From NCBI GenBank assembly GCA_021731345.1, contig JAKFXO010000060.1, positions 1-14,074 on the forward strand: a stretch of 14,074 nt of DNA, in the 5' to 3' direction. A program made the translations under genes and the position numbers. The notes below the pieces were generated by a model, which was not told the DNA's origin, did not search any database, and saw only the letters and a program-made list of their open reading frames with translations. Position 1 is the stretch's first letter, and every line of letters starts with the position of its first letter. The stretch comes from Candidatus Peribacterales bacterium. GTDB lineage: Bacteria > Patescibacteriota > Gracilibacteria > Peribacterales > Peribacteraceae. Positions 1 through 6,670 of the stretch are shown here, piece after piece.

Positions 1-42
1 GGGGGTCTGCTGGCGGGAGTCTGCGCGCACGCGTTTTCTTTG

Positions 43-76
43 GTCCTTTCTTTGTCGCTTAGGACTTAGAAAGGAC
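43..76. repeat. Inverted repeat just downstream of ruvB
   Basis: GTCCTTTCT at 43-51 is perfectly complementary to AGAAAGGAC at 68-76. Inside the loop GTC (54-56) can also pair with GAC (63-65). It lies 7 bases past the ruvB stop on the minus strand, so it may end or stabilise the ruvB transcript. Neither side has a T-run, so it is not a classical intrinsic terminator. The rest of 1-42 shows no gene, only a repeated GTCTGC (5-10 and 19-24). Confidence 0.4.
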
Positions 77-83
77 AATACAA

Positions 84-1130
84 TCAAAATAATTGCTGTG
101 CCCCTTCCGGCATATCCATCCCCAGTAGTTCGTAAGCAAGTTTCGTCACCGCGCGCCCTTTCGGTGTGCGATGGAGGAATCCGCACTGAATCAAGTACGG
201 TTCGTACACGTCTTCGAGCGTCTCCTCTTCTTCCGACAAAGCAGCGGACAAAGACCCGAGTCCAACAGGACCACCGGAAAACTTTTCGATGACTGTAAGC
301 AGGATCAATCTGTCCGTGGTATCGAGTCCACGCTCATCAATACCAAGTAAGCCGAGTGTCGCCTTCACGCGAGATGTCGATACCGTCTTTTCCTCATTCA
401 CTTGCGCGAAATCACGGATTGATCGTACAAGACGGTTTGCGATTCTTGGTGTAGCGCGACTTGCGTGCGCGATGAGCTTGGATGCATCAGCATCGATCAT
501 AAGCTCCAAGATTTTCGCAGTACGCGCGACAATCTTTTGAAGTTCTTCTGGCTTATAGAAAGACAGTTTAAAGTTATGAATAAAACGATCACGAAGCGGC
601 ATGCTCACGGCTCCTACTTTCGTTGTCGCACCAACCAACGTAAACGGCTGAAGATCGATACGCATGGATCTGGCAGACGGACCTTTGCCGATCATGAGAT
701 CAAGTGCGTAGTCCTCCATGGCGCTATACAAAACTTCTTCGATTGCTGGACGCATACGGTGGATTTCATCGATGAAGAGAACATCACCAGCCTGAAGATT
801 TGTCAGAAGCGACGCCAAGTCTCCCGGCTTCTCGATAGCGGGGCCGGACGTCACGCGCACCTGCGCACCCATCTCACGCGCCAAAATGTACGCAAGCGTG
901 GTCTTACCAAGTCCTGGAGGCCCATGAAGAATGGTGTGACCAAGTGGTTCTGAGCGCTTTTTTGCTGCATGCAAATACACTTTCAAATGTTCTTTGATCT
1001 CGGACTGACCAACATACTCATCCAAATTTACGGGTCGTAGCGTTGAGTCTGCCTGCTCGGCATCCTTGTCTTTCGCGGTCACTTTGACGTCCGCTTCTTC
1101 TTGCTTCCGCTGTTTGCGTTCGAGCGCCAT
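84..1130 (-). CDS. ruvB: Holliday junction branch migration ATPase RuvB
   Basis: RuvB is the hexameric AAA+ motor that drives Holliday junction branch migration with RuvA during recombinational repair. The 348-residue product has Walker A GPPGLGKT (70-77), Walker B with D121-E122, the sensor-1 region GATTK (about 167-171), an arginine-finger region PLRDRF (about 178-183), and a C-terminal winged helix with the family signatures IEKFSGGPVGL and YEPYLIQCGFL. Length is normal for RuvB. The frame stays open for 13 more codons upstream, but I start at the ATG at 1130: family RuvB proteins begin near here and a -10-like TATACT lies 6 bases upstream. The first 30 residues are charged and variable. 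The gene ends in TGA, so UGA is a stop in this organism. Neither ruvA nor ruvC is adjacent. It is transcribed divergently from the acyl-CoA synthetase gene. Confidence 0.97.
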   Translation of the reverse strand: MALERKQRKQEEADVKVTAKDKDAEQADSTLRPVNLDEYVGQSEIKEHLKVYLHAAKKRSEPLGHTILHGPPGLGKTTLAYILAREMGAQVRVTSGPAIEKPGDLASLLTNLQAGDVLFIDEIHRMRPAIEEVLYSAMEDYALDLMIGKGPSARSMRIDLQPFTLVGATTKVGAVSMPLRDRFIHNFKLSFYKPEELQKIVARTAKILELMIDADASKLIAHASRATPRIANRLVRSIRDFAQVNEEKTVSTSRVKATLGLLGIDERGLDTTDRLILLTVIEKFSGGPVGLGSLSAALSEEEETLEDVYEPYLIQCGFLHRTPKGRAVTKLAYELLGMDMPEGAQQLF

Positions 1131-1136
1131 GCGGCA

Positions 1137-1164
1137 AGTATACGTCAGTACACCCGATGCACAA
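1137..1164 (-). promoter_or_regulatory. Putative leaderless promoter of ruvB
   Basis: On the minus strand TTGTGC (1164-1159) and TATACT (1142-1137) are separated by 16 bases. The -10 hexamer ends 6 bases before the ruvB ATG, so transcription would start at or next to the A of the start codon. No Shine-Dalgarno sequence is present. Predicted by eye only. Confidence 0.5.
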
Positions 1165-1198
1165 TTCACAAAACCGCATTATGAGTTGCAGCGCAGAT

Positions 1199-1208
1199 TG
1201 AATACAAT
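1199..1208 (+). promoter_or_regulatory. Putative leaderless promoter of the acyl-CoA synthetase gene
   Basis: TACAAT at 1203-1208 resembles a -10 box, with a TG at 1199-1200 slightly further upstream than in a canonical extended -10. The ATG at 1216 follows after 7 bases. The -35 match is poor (TTATGA at 1179-1184). The same geometry at other genes in the window supports both this promoter and the choice of start at 1216. Confidence 0.4.
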
Positions 1209-1215
1209 GAGCCAA

Positions 1216-3282
1216 ATGTTCACACTCGAACCCACATCAGTTGCATTGATCGGCGCTAGCGGTGAAGAAAAAAAGCTCGGCCACTACATCCTCAAAAACC
1301 TTCTTGAGAGCGGATTTAAGGGAAAGATTTTTCCCGTGAACCCGAAACATGACGAGCTCATGGGGGTTCCGTGTTTTCACTCAGTCACCGAGATTCCAGG
1401 CACCGTCGAGATGGTCGTGATCGTCACGCCAGCAGCAACGGTTCCGGCACTCGCAGAAGAATGCGGCAAGAAAAAAGTGAAGACGATCGTCGTGATCTCG
1501 GCAGGATTTGGTGAGACCGGAACAAAGGAAGGGCACGCAGCAGAAGAAGCCCTCAAAAAAACGTGCGAGAAATACGACATGAGCATGGTCGGACCAAACT
1601 GCTTAGGCGTCTTACGTCCGAAAATTGGCTTAAACGCATCGTTCGCAGCAACTCCAAGCAAAGCTGGAGACATCGCACTTCTCAGCCAATCCGGAGCCAT
1701 GGCAGTCGCACTGCTCGATGCTGCTGCGCCACAACATCTGCATTTTTCTTTCGTCGCAAGCATCGGCAATAAGACTGATCTCGATGAAGTGTCATTTCTC
1801 GAAGTCTGCGAGAAAGACAAGGAGACAAAGGTGATCGGCCTGTATCTAGAAAGCATTAAAAACGGGCGAACATTCGTCGAAACCGCGAAAAGGATTGGAA
1901 TGAAAAAACCAATCGTGCTCATTAAAGCTGGAGTCTCTGCACGCGGCGCAAAAGCTGTGTCATCTCACACCGGTGCACTCGCTGGTTCCACTGCAGGTCT
2001 GGACGCTGCATGTGAAGCAGCTGGCATTCATCGTGCTGGAACAACACAAGAATTTTTGGCGCTCCTGACACTCCTGCGTTCGTCTCCCCCTCTCCTGAGT
2101 CGGAACATTGCGATCATTACGAATGCTGGAGGACCGGGAGTTCTCGCAACAGATGCGTCCGAGTCAGCTAGTCTTAGTTTGGCTCAACTCAGCGATAAAA
2201 CAGTTGCAACGCTCAAGGCTGCTTTGCCGCCTGCCGCCAGTGCCGCAAACCCCGTAGACGTACTCGGTGACGCACTCGGGGACAGGTACAAAGTCGCACT
2301 CACCGCCGTTGCAGATGATCCCGAAGTCGATGGCATCGCCGTACTCCTGACACCGCAAGTCATGACGCCATGCACGGAAGTTGCGCGCGCCATCGTGGCT
2401 GCAAAGAAAACGAGGTCGATGCTCCCCATCACGACAAGCTTCATGGGTGGAGCGCAGGTAGAAGAAGCGCGTTCTATTCTCCGGCAAAACGGTATCGCAA
2501 GTTTTGAGACTCCGGAAGAAGCAGTGCGAGGCCTCAAACTTCTCCTGAAACCAGACGATGAACAAGAGGAAGATGATGATGCAACCGGAGATGATCGTGC
2601 ATCCGCTGCGCGCCAACTTTTGAAAGGTCGAACGGGACTCGTGTCAGAGGAAATCGCCGCTGAACTTTTCGCTCTGTATGATCTTCCTATTCCTGAACAA
2701 GCGGTTGCAACGAGCGCTAAAGAAGCGCAGCAATTAGCTGAAAAGATTGGGTATCCCGTCATCGCAAAAGTTAGCTCACCAGACATCCTCCATAAAACGG
2801 ACGTCGGTGGCATTCGTACAAATTTGAAGACATCGGATGATGTCAAAAAAGCGTATGACGACATTGTGAAAGCGTGCACGAAAAATGTTCCAGGTGCTGC
2901 CATTCGCGGAGTACTCCTGCAGCAATTTTTGCCGATCGGAAATGAGTTCATCGTCGGTGGCTTGAGTGACCCGTCGTTTGGACCCATCGTCATGGCCGGA
3001 CTCGGAGGAATTTATACAGAACTTTTCAAAGACACCTGTTTCCGTTTGGCACCTGTCGGAGAAAAAGAATCGTACGACATGCTCATGAATTTAAAATCCT
3101 GGAAACTACTCTCAGGAATGCGCGGTAAAGGAGCGCTCGATATCGATGCGCTCGCAGACGTCATTCGAAAAGTGTCACGCATGCTCGCGGACTGTCCACG
3201 TATTGTGGAAATCGACTTGAACCCCGTACTCGTCGGTAATACAGGTGTCGTCGTCGCAGACACAAAAGTAGTTCTTGGCTAA
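1216..3282 (+). CDS. Acyl-CoA synthetase (NDP-forming), fused alpha-beta; probable ADP-forming acetate-CoA ligase
   Basis: Likely converts acetyl-CoA (or another acyl-CoA), ADP and phosphate to acetate, CoA and ATP, giving substrate-level ATP in a fermentative cell. The 688-residue product begins with a CoA-binding Rossmann domain (IGASGEEKKLGHYIL near residue 10; GPNCLG at 126-131), then succinyl-CoA-ligase-like flavodoxin domains with GNKTDLD near 184. His251 in SSHTGALAG matches the alpha-subunit phosphohistidine of archaeal ADP-forming acetyl-CoA synthetases. An acidic linker (about 446-462) joins the C-terminal ATP-grasp domain, where His526 in ILHKTDVGG matches the second phosphohistidine. 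Both catalytic histidines are present, so it should be active. Start: ATG 1216 fits the family N-terminus and the -10 spacing; ATG 1207 is the alternative. Substrate is inferred; other short-chain acyl-CoAs, or a protein-acetyltransferase-type homologue, cannot be excluded. Confidence 0.92.
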   Translation: MFTLEPTSVALIGASGEEKKLGHYILKNLLESGFKGKIFPVNPKHDELMGVPCFHSVTEIPGTVEMVVIVTPAATVPALAEECGKKKVKTIVVISAGFGETGTKEGHAAEEALKKTCEKYDMSMVGPNCLGVLRPKIGLNASFAATPSKAGDIALLSQSGAMAVALLDAAAPQHLHFSFVASIGNKTDLDEVSFLEVCEKDKETKVIGLYLESIKNGRTFVETAKRIGMKKPIVLIKAGVSARGAKAVSSHTGALAGSTAGLDAACEAAGIHRAGTTQEFLALLTLLRSSPPLLSRNIAIITNAGGPGVLATDASESASLSLAQLSDKTVATLKAALPPAASAANPVDVLGDALGDRYKVALTAVADDPEVDGIAVLLTPQVMTPCTEVARAIVAAKKTRSMLPITTSFMGGAQVEEARSILRQNGIASFETPEEAVRGLKLLLKPDDEQEEDDDATGDDRASAARQLLKGRTGLVSEEIAAELFALYDLPIPEQAVATSAKEAQQLAEKIGYPVIAKVSSPDILHKTDVGGIRTNLKTSDDVKKAYDDIVKACTKNVPGAAIRGVLLQQFLPIGNEFIVGGLSDPSFGPIVMAGLGGIYTELFKDTCFRLAPVGEKESYDMLMNLKSWKLLSGMRGKGALDIDALADVIRKVSRMLADCPRIVEIDLNPVLVGNTGVVVADTKVVLG

Positions 3283-3302
3283 GACTAGCCATGAATTGAT
3301 AC

Positions 3303-3330
3303 TTGCTTTTTTGGCATTAAGTTTTATAAT
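3303..3330 (+). promoter_or_regulatory. Putative promoter of the secreted-protein gene at 3358
   Basis: A consensus -10 TATAAT sits at 3325-3330 with TTGCTT at 3303-3308, spacer 16. The expected transcript has a leader of about 20 bases that is almost entirely pyrimidine before the ATG at 3358, with no Shine-Dalgarno sequence. No convincing terminator for the upstream gene was found in the 75-base gap. Confidence 0.55.
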
Positions 3331-3357
3331 ATCAACCTTTCTTTCACCATTCTTCCT

Positions 3358-3810
3358 ATGAGATTCCTCCGCATCCCGGCGTACCTGACGGTTCCGACTC
3401 TGTGTCTGGCCATCGCGCTTTCGGTTGGCTCTTCGGTCAACGCGGACGGTCTCGCAAGTAAGAACAAATCTCGCATTCCTATGCAGCCAGGTCTCACTAT
3501 TGATCGTGACCTCCTTCGTCGCGCATTCCTTCTGACTCCTGCAGTACCATCCAAAACAGAACGTGTTGTGATGAAAATGCGCAAAGACCAGCGTGCTGCC
3601 GAAAGAAAAGTGGTCAAAGTCGCTGAGGTGAAAACAGACGTTGTCGTAACGCCGACTGTCGTCATCGCTCCAGGCAGAGATAGGCTGGCCGTCAAAGGAC
3701 CAGTGATCCCATCTCATTGCAAAGCTCTCCACACGCACGAACGCGCGTCGTGCATCTATCATGCTCAACTGAAGAAAACTGTGCGCGTTCAGCGCATGAC
3801 GGCGAAGTAA
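3358..3810 (+). CDS. Hypothetical secreted protein with signal peptide
   Basis: I do not recognise a family. The 150-residue product starts with a clear Sec-type signal peptide: Arg residues at 2 and 5, a hydrophobic core at about 8-24, and a likely cleavage after SVNA (residue 29). The mature part is small and basic, with a Lys/Arg-rich stretch (70-92), a Val-rich stretch (about 91-104) and two cysteines (121 and 132) in a His-rich C-terminus that could form a disulfide or bind metal. It has its own consensus -10 box. The neighbour at 3851 is also envelope-directed, so the two may act together at the cell surface. Function unknown. Confidence 0.7.
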   Translation: MRFLRIPAYLTVPTLCLAIALSVGSSVNADGLASKNKSRIPMQPGLTIDRDLLRRAFLLTPAVPSKTERVVMKMRKDQRAAERKVVKVAEVKTDVVVTPTVVIAPGRDRLAVKGPVIPSHCKALHTHERASCIYHAQLKKTVRVQRMTAK

Positions 3811-3834
3811 TGCATCGAAGTGCACCACAGTCTT

Positions 3835-3843
3835 TGCTACACT
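3835..3843 (+). promoter_or_regulatory. Putative extended -10, leaderless promoter of the gene at 3851
   Basis: TGCTACACT at 3835-3843 fits an extended -10 (TG-N-TACACT) and ends 7 bases before the ATG at 3851. The -35 position has only a weak match, as tolerated by extended -10 promoters. Transcription would begin at about the start codon. Confidence 0.45.
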
Positions 3844-3850
3844 GCACCGT

Positions 3851-4567
3851 ATGCGAGGTAACGTCGTTATCGCAGGCATCGTCATCCTTATTCTCTGTGG
3901 AGGACTCGCCGCCGCTGATTTTGTGCTGACCGAAGGTCCACAAATGGTCGCTGTGCAGGGCACGACAGATACCCTGCCTCCTGCAGAACTCCCCTCTTCG
4001 TCTTCATCGTCATCCATCTCCTCATCGGAGGCAGTAGCTTCGTCAAGCGTCGCGTCGTCCCAGGCTCCGGTCATTACCGAGAGCTCTTCTTCTGCCGCAA
4101 GTTCCACACCGGGCATTGTGAAAAAAGGTGTCTCGACCAAAAAAGCGAGTGGTATCAAGGTTGAAGATGTCCTGGCAAAACTCCAGCTCGTCACGCAGGA
4201 AACAAACGAAGCAAGCTTCCTCCTTCTGACTGCTCCAGATAAGACCAAGGTGAAAACGTACGTACTACTGCGCAATAACGATCGCGCCTTCCTCTTCTCC
4301 TGGATGGAGAGCGATGACGTAAAGTCTGTTTTCGCAGGACTGAAGCAAGCTCTCCAGGAACAATTCTCAGGAAAGGTCACAGATCTCGTGGATGAAACTC
4401 GCTCAACAGCCGGCGGCCCTCCTGTGGACTACCTGACATTTATTGATCCTGCCCTAAGCGCTGAGAGAATCGTATTCCTAAGAGTTAGAACAAGGCTCTA
4501 TGAACTCCACGTTGCAGAGAATGGCGATGCTATGCTGGAACAACTCATCGCGGAACTGAGCAAATAA
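3851..4567 (+). CDS. Hypothetical membrane-anchored protein with Ser-rich linker
   Basis: Unrecognised family, 238 residues. An N-terminal hydrophobic segment (about 5-22) is a membrane anchor or uncleaved signal. The cysteine at 16 is not in a good lipobox because Leu precedes it. A serine-rich low-complexity linker follows (49-86, including a run of eight serines), then a mixed alpha/beta domain from about 101 to the end, rich in Lys, Glu and Leu. The likely topology is a globular domain held outside the membrane on a flexible tether. A long open frame also exists antisense here, but the signal-anchor, linker and start-proximal -10 box favour this strand. It starts 40 bases after the preceding secreted-protein gene. 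Confidence 0.7.
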   Translation: MRGNVVIAGIVILILCGGLAAADFVLTEGPQMVAVQGTTDTLPPAELPSSSSSSSISSSEAVASSSVASSQAPVITESSSSAASSTPGIVKKGVSTKKASGIKVEDVLAKLQLVTQETNEASFLLLTAPDKTKVKTYVLLRNNDRAFLFSWMESDDVKSVFAGLKQALQEQFSGKVTDLVDETRSTAGGPPVDYLTFIDPALSAERIVFLRVRTRLYELHVAENGDAMLEQLIAELSK

Positions 4568-4583
4568 GAAGACATAATCACTG

Positions 4584-4612
4584 TTGACGCACGATCAGCT
4601 TCTCTCTAAAGT
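4584..4612 (+). promoter_or_regulatory. Putative near-leaderless promoter of rplK
   Basis: TTGACG (4584-4589) and TAAAGT (4607-4612) are separated by exactly 17 bases, the best -35/-10 pair in the window. The ATG at 4622 follows 9 bases after the -10, so the leader would be 0-3 bases. The gap 4568-4621 is otherwise empty. Confidence 0.6.
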
Positions 4613-4621
4613 AGCGCGGCT

Positions 4622-5065
4622 ATGGCGAAAAAGATCATGAAAGTCATCAAAGTGCAGGCACGAGGCGGCCAGGCCAACCCGGCTCCGCCACTCGGTCCTG
4701 TGCTCGGACAAGCTGGAATCAACATCCAGCAGTTCTGTCTGCAGTTCAACGATAAGACGAAGGCGAAGATGGGTCAGGTTATCCCTGCTGAAATCACGAT
4801 CTACGAAGACCGCAGTTTCACGTTCATCCTGAAGCAGCCACCTGCTTCTTTCTTGATCCTCCAGAAAATTGGCAAAGAGAAGGGTTCCGGCAAGCCGAAC
4901 AAAGAGAAAATCGGCACGATCAAAATGTCTCAGATCAAAGAAATTGCGAAGGAGAAGATGTCCGACCTCAACACCACGAAGATCGAGTCCGCGATGAACA
5001 GCATCGCCGGAACCGCGAAAAACATGGGCATCATCGTCGAAGACGACCTTCCAAAGGCCGCCTAA
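4622..5065 (+). CDS. rplK: 50S ribosomal protein L11
   Basis: L11 forms the stalk base of the large subunit, binds the GTPase-associated region of 23S rRNA and contacts elongation factors. The 147-residue product is close to the usual 141. Residues 1-70 carry the N-terminal domain signature with NPAPPLGPVLGQAGINIQQFC, including the prolines bound by thiopeptide antibiotics in other bacteria. The C-terminal RNA-binding domain (about 75-140) includes IKMSQIKEIAKEKMSDLN and AMNSIAGTAKNMGI. It has its own promoter and is not next to secE/nusG, as L11 usually is. rplA lies 0.8 kb downstream beyond a membrane-protein gene. Confidence 0.98.
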   Translation: MAKKIMKVIKVQARGGQANPAPPLGPVLGQAGINIQQFCLQFNDKTKAKMGQVIPAEITIYEDRSFTFILKQPPASFLILQKIGKEKGSGKPNKEKIGTIKMSQIKEIAKEKMSDLNTTKIESAMNSIAGTAKNMGIIVEDDLPKAA

Positions 5066-5096
5066 CCTGCCGAGATCAAATAACCGATGTGCATGC

Positions 5097-5133
5097 GGCG
5101 CAAGCCTTTTTCGCTGTGCGATGCGACAAAAAG
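5097..5133 (+). terminator. Weak hairpins after rplK, possible terminator
   Basis: A short GGC-GCAA-GCC hairpin (5097-5106) is followed by five T (5107-5111). Overlapping it, CTTTTTCGC (5106-5114) can pair with GCGACAAAAAG (5123-5133) with a small bulge. Either may act as a weak terminator or attenuator between rplK and the next gene. The G/C stem is only 3 bp, so confidence is low. Confidence 0.3.
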
Positions 5134-5175
5134 CTCAAAACAATAGTAGGCTAGCAGCAACTTCCCCGCTTCATT

Positions 5176-5736
5176 ATGTCAGCTTTCAACTTTAGCCTCT
5201 TCGACGCCTCGACGCTTTTGTATGCGCTCTTGGTTGTCGTCATTTCGTACGTCGCGCTCTTCATCCCGAGCATGATGGTAACGGGTTCCAAGCCAGAAGG
5301 GATCGCAAAGGCGATTTCTTGTTATCTCTGGAAGACGTTTGGATTGGTCCTTCTTGGTATGAGCGTCGTACAGCTGACGATCAGCATCATCGGAGATTCG
5401 CTCCCTGAGTTCCCTCTTCTTTCCGCACTCATCCTTCTGCTCGTCACGGGCATCGGCATCATGGTGCATTCCAGTCGCATCCTCGCAACTGTCGATCATG
5501 CTTCTGTCATGGTTCCTCGCCTCGTCTTTACACACACCATTGAAGTCATCGGCGGACTGATTGCTTTCGTCTCCGCACTCTCACTCATGCTTGGCTTCCT
5601 CATTACGGAGCGCATCGATGGATGGCAGATGCCAGTCACGATGATTCTGCTTGGTGTCACGATGATGCTCTCAGCTTCACTCCACATCAGTGCAAAGAAC
5701 CGTAACGCCTCCAAGGCAGCTAAAAAGAGGAAATAA
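5176..5736 (+). CDS. Hypothetical five-helix membrane protein
   Basis: No family recognised. The 186-residue product has about five membrane segments (12-33, 54-73, 80-98, 121-143, 152-172) and ends in a short lysine-rich tail (174-186), probably cytoplasmic. Helix 1 ends in Pro-Ser-Met-Met, and a conserved-looking His-Thr-Ile-Glu lies at the start of helix 4. The layout loosely recalls small multi-helix inner membrane families such as DUF350, but I cannot claim homology. It sits between rplK and rplA, which are normally adjacent, and is followed by a strong terminator, so it forms a single-gene unit or the tail of an rplK transcript. The start has a pyrimidine-rich upstream sequence and no Shine-Dalgarno. 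Confidence 0.75.
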   Translation: MSAFNFSLFDASTLLYALLVVVISYVALFIPSMMVTGSKPEGIAKAISCYLWKTFGLVLLGMSVVQLTISIIGDSLPEFPLLSALILLLVTGIGIMVHSSRILATVDHASVMVPRLVFTHTIEVIGGLIAFVSALSLMLGFLITERIDGWQMPVTMILLGVTMMLSASLHISAKNRNASKAAKKRK

Positions 5737-5754
5737 GACCCTCTTACGATAATC

Positions 5755-5793
5755 AAAACGCCTAGTACCGCTTCGGTGGAATCAGGCGTTTTC
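5755..5793. terminator. Intrinsic terminator, likely bidirectional, before rplA
   Basis: AAAACGCCT (5755-5763) and AGGCGTTTT (5784-5792) form a perfect 9-bp stem. The arm between can fold into a second small hairpin around CCGC-TTCG-GTGG, with a UUCG-type loop. The terminal A and T runs allow termination in both directions. It closes the unit containing the membrane-protein gene and separates it from rplA. Confidence 0.75.
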
Positions 5794-5888
5794 ATTTGCC
5801 TTTTAAAGCCCACATCAGCAGAATAAGCGCGCTCGTGGGAGTTCCGCGTATGCGAGACGACCCTTTCTACCACGTTCCCCCAACCAAC

Positions 5889-6599
5889 ATGAGCAAGGCT
5901 AAGAAACCCTCTACAAACGTTGCCCCGAAAGGCGGCAAAAAGTATCGCGAGAAAAAGCTTCTCGTTGATAAGCCAGCGTATCCGCTCACGGAGGCAGTCG
6001 CCCTTCTTACGAAGGTCGCTGTAACGAAGTTTGACGGATCTGCTGAGGTGCACATTCGCATCGGCGCAGACATGACGCAGTCCGACCAGCTCGTTCGCGG
6101 TACTGTTTCCCTGCCACACGGCACGGGTAAGAAGGTTCGCATCGCAGCGTTCGTCACAGACGACTTCGTCGACGAAGCCAAGAAGGCTGGAGCTATGCAC
6201 GCAGGTGCAGCCGACCTCATCAAGCAGATCGAGGGAGGAATGTTGGATTTCGACATCACGGTCGCTATGCCACAGCTCATGAAAGACCTCGGTAAACTCG
6301 CCAAGGTTCTTGGACCAAAAGGACTCATGCCGAGCCCAAAGTCCGGAACAGTGTCGGATAAGCCAGCAAAGGTCATCGAAGAGCTCAGCAAAGGACGTAT
6401 CGAGTTCAAAATGGACAAGCAGGCCATCATTCACGGTACGTTCGGCAAAGTCAGCTTTGGCGCACAGAAGCTCACGGAGAACCTTCAGGCTCTCCTCAAC
6501 GCCGTCAAAGAAGCTCAGCCATCCGGTATCAAAGCTGCCTACATCTTGTCCGTCAGCATCAACCCAACCATGGGTCCTGGCATCAAGATCCAGCTGTAA
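5889..6599 (+). CDS. rplA: 50S ribosomal protein L1
   Basis: L1 binds 23S rRNA at the E-site stalk and helps release deacylated tRNA; in many bacteria it also represses its own operon. The product is 236 residues, a normal length. The N-terminus has GGKKYREKK (about 15-23) and the L1 signature DLGKLAKVLGPKGLMPSPKSGTVS spans about 133-156. The C-terminus ends ISINPTMGPGIKIQL-like, as in the family. The frame is open upstream to a TTG at 5796 with an ATG at 5850, but I start at 5889 because family N-termini are short. The leader is pyrimidine-rich and lacks a Shine-Dalgarno; a possible promoter is TTGCCT (5796-5801) with CAGAAT (5819-5824). L1 has been reported missing in some CPR lineages, so its presence is informative. 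Confidence 0.96.
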   Translation: MSKAKKPSTNVAPKGGKKYREKKLLVDKPAYPLTEAVALLTKVAVTKFDGSAEVHIRIGADMTQSDQLVRGTVSLPHGTGKKVRIAAFVTDDFVDEAKKAGAMHAGAADLIKQIEGGMLDFDITVAMPQLMKDLGKLAKVLGPKGLMPSPKSGTVSDKPAKVIEELSKGRIEFKMDKQAIIHGTFGKVSFGAQKLTENLQALLNAVKEAQPSGIKAAYILSVSINPTMGPGIKIQL

Positions 6600-6626
6600 T
6601 GGAAGGGCCTACCAGCAATGCATTCC

Positions 6627-6654
6627 AAGGAGGCGGGCAACCGCCTCCTTTTTT
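6627..6654 (+). terminator. Strong intrinsic terminator of rplA
   Basis: AAGGAGGCGG (6627-6636) and CCGCCTCCTT (6641-6650) form a perfect 10-bp stem closed by a GCAA (GNRA) tetraloop and followed by T through 6654. It lies 27 bases after the rplA stop. It also lies inside the longest open frame of the next gene, which argues that this gene starts further downstream at 6671. Confidence 0.9.
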
Positions 6655-6670
6655 GATTCCTGCAGAGCGA

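Noticed and set aside
1066..1215. N-terminal extension of the acyl-CoA synthetase from a TTG at 1066
   Set aside because: The 50 extra codons lie antisense to the ruvB start and its promoter and do not resemble the family N-terminus.
2184..2993. 269-codon open frame on the minus strand
   Set aside because: Entirely antisense to the well-supported acyl-CoA synthetase gene; Ser/Ala/Arg-rich shadow translation.
3175..4380. 401-codon open frame on the minus strand
   Set aside because: It is antisense to the end of the acyl-CoA synthetase gene and to both envelope-protein genes, which have a catalytic domain, a signal peptide, an anchor and -10 boxes on the plus strand. The minus-strand protein has no recognisable domain and reads the Ser linker as low complexity.
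5496..6434. 312-codon open frame on the minus strand
   Set aside because: Antisense to the membrane-protein gene and rplA and crosses the strong terminator at 5755-5793; no domain seen.
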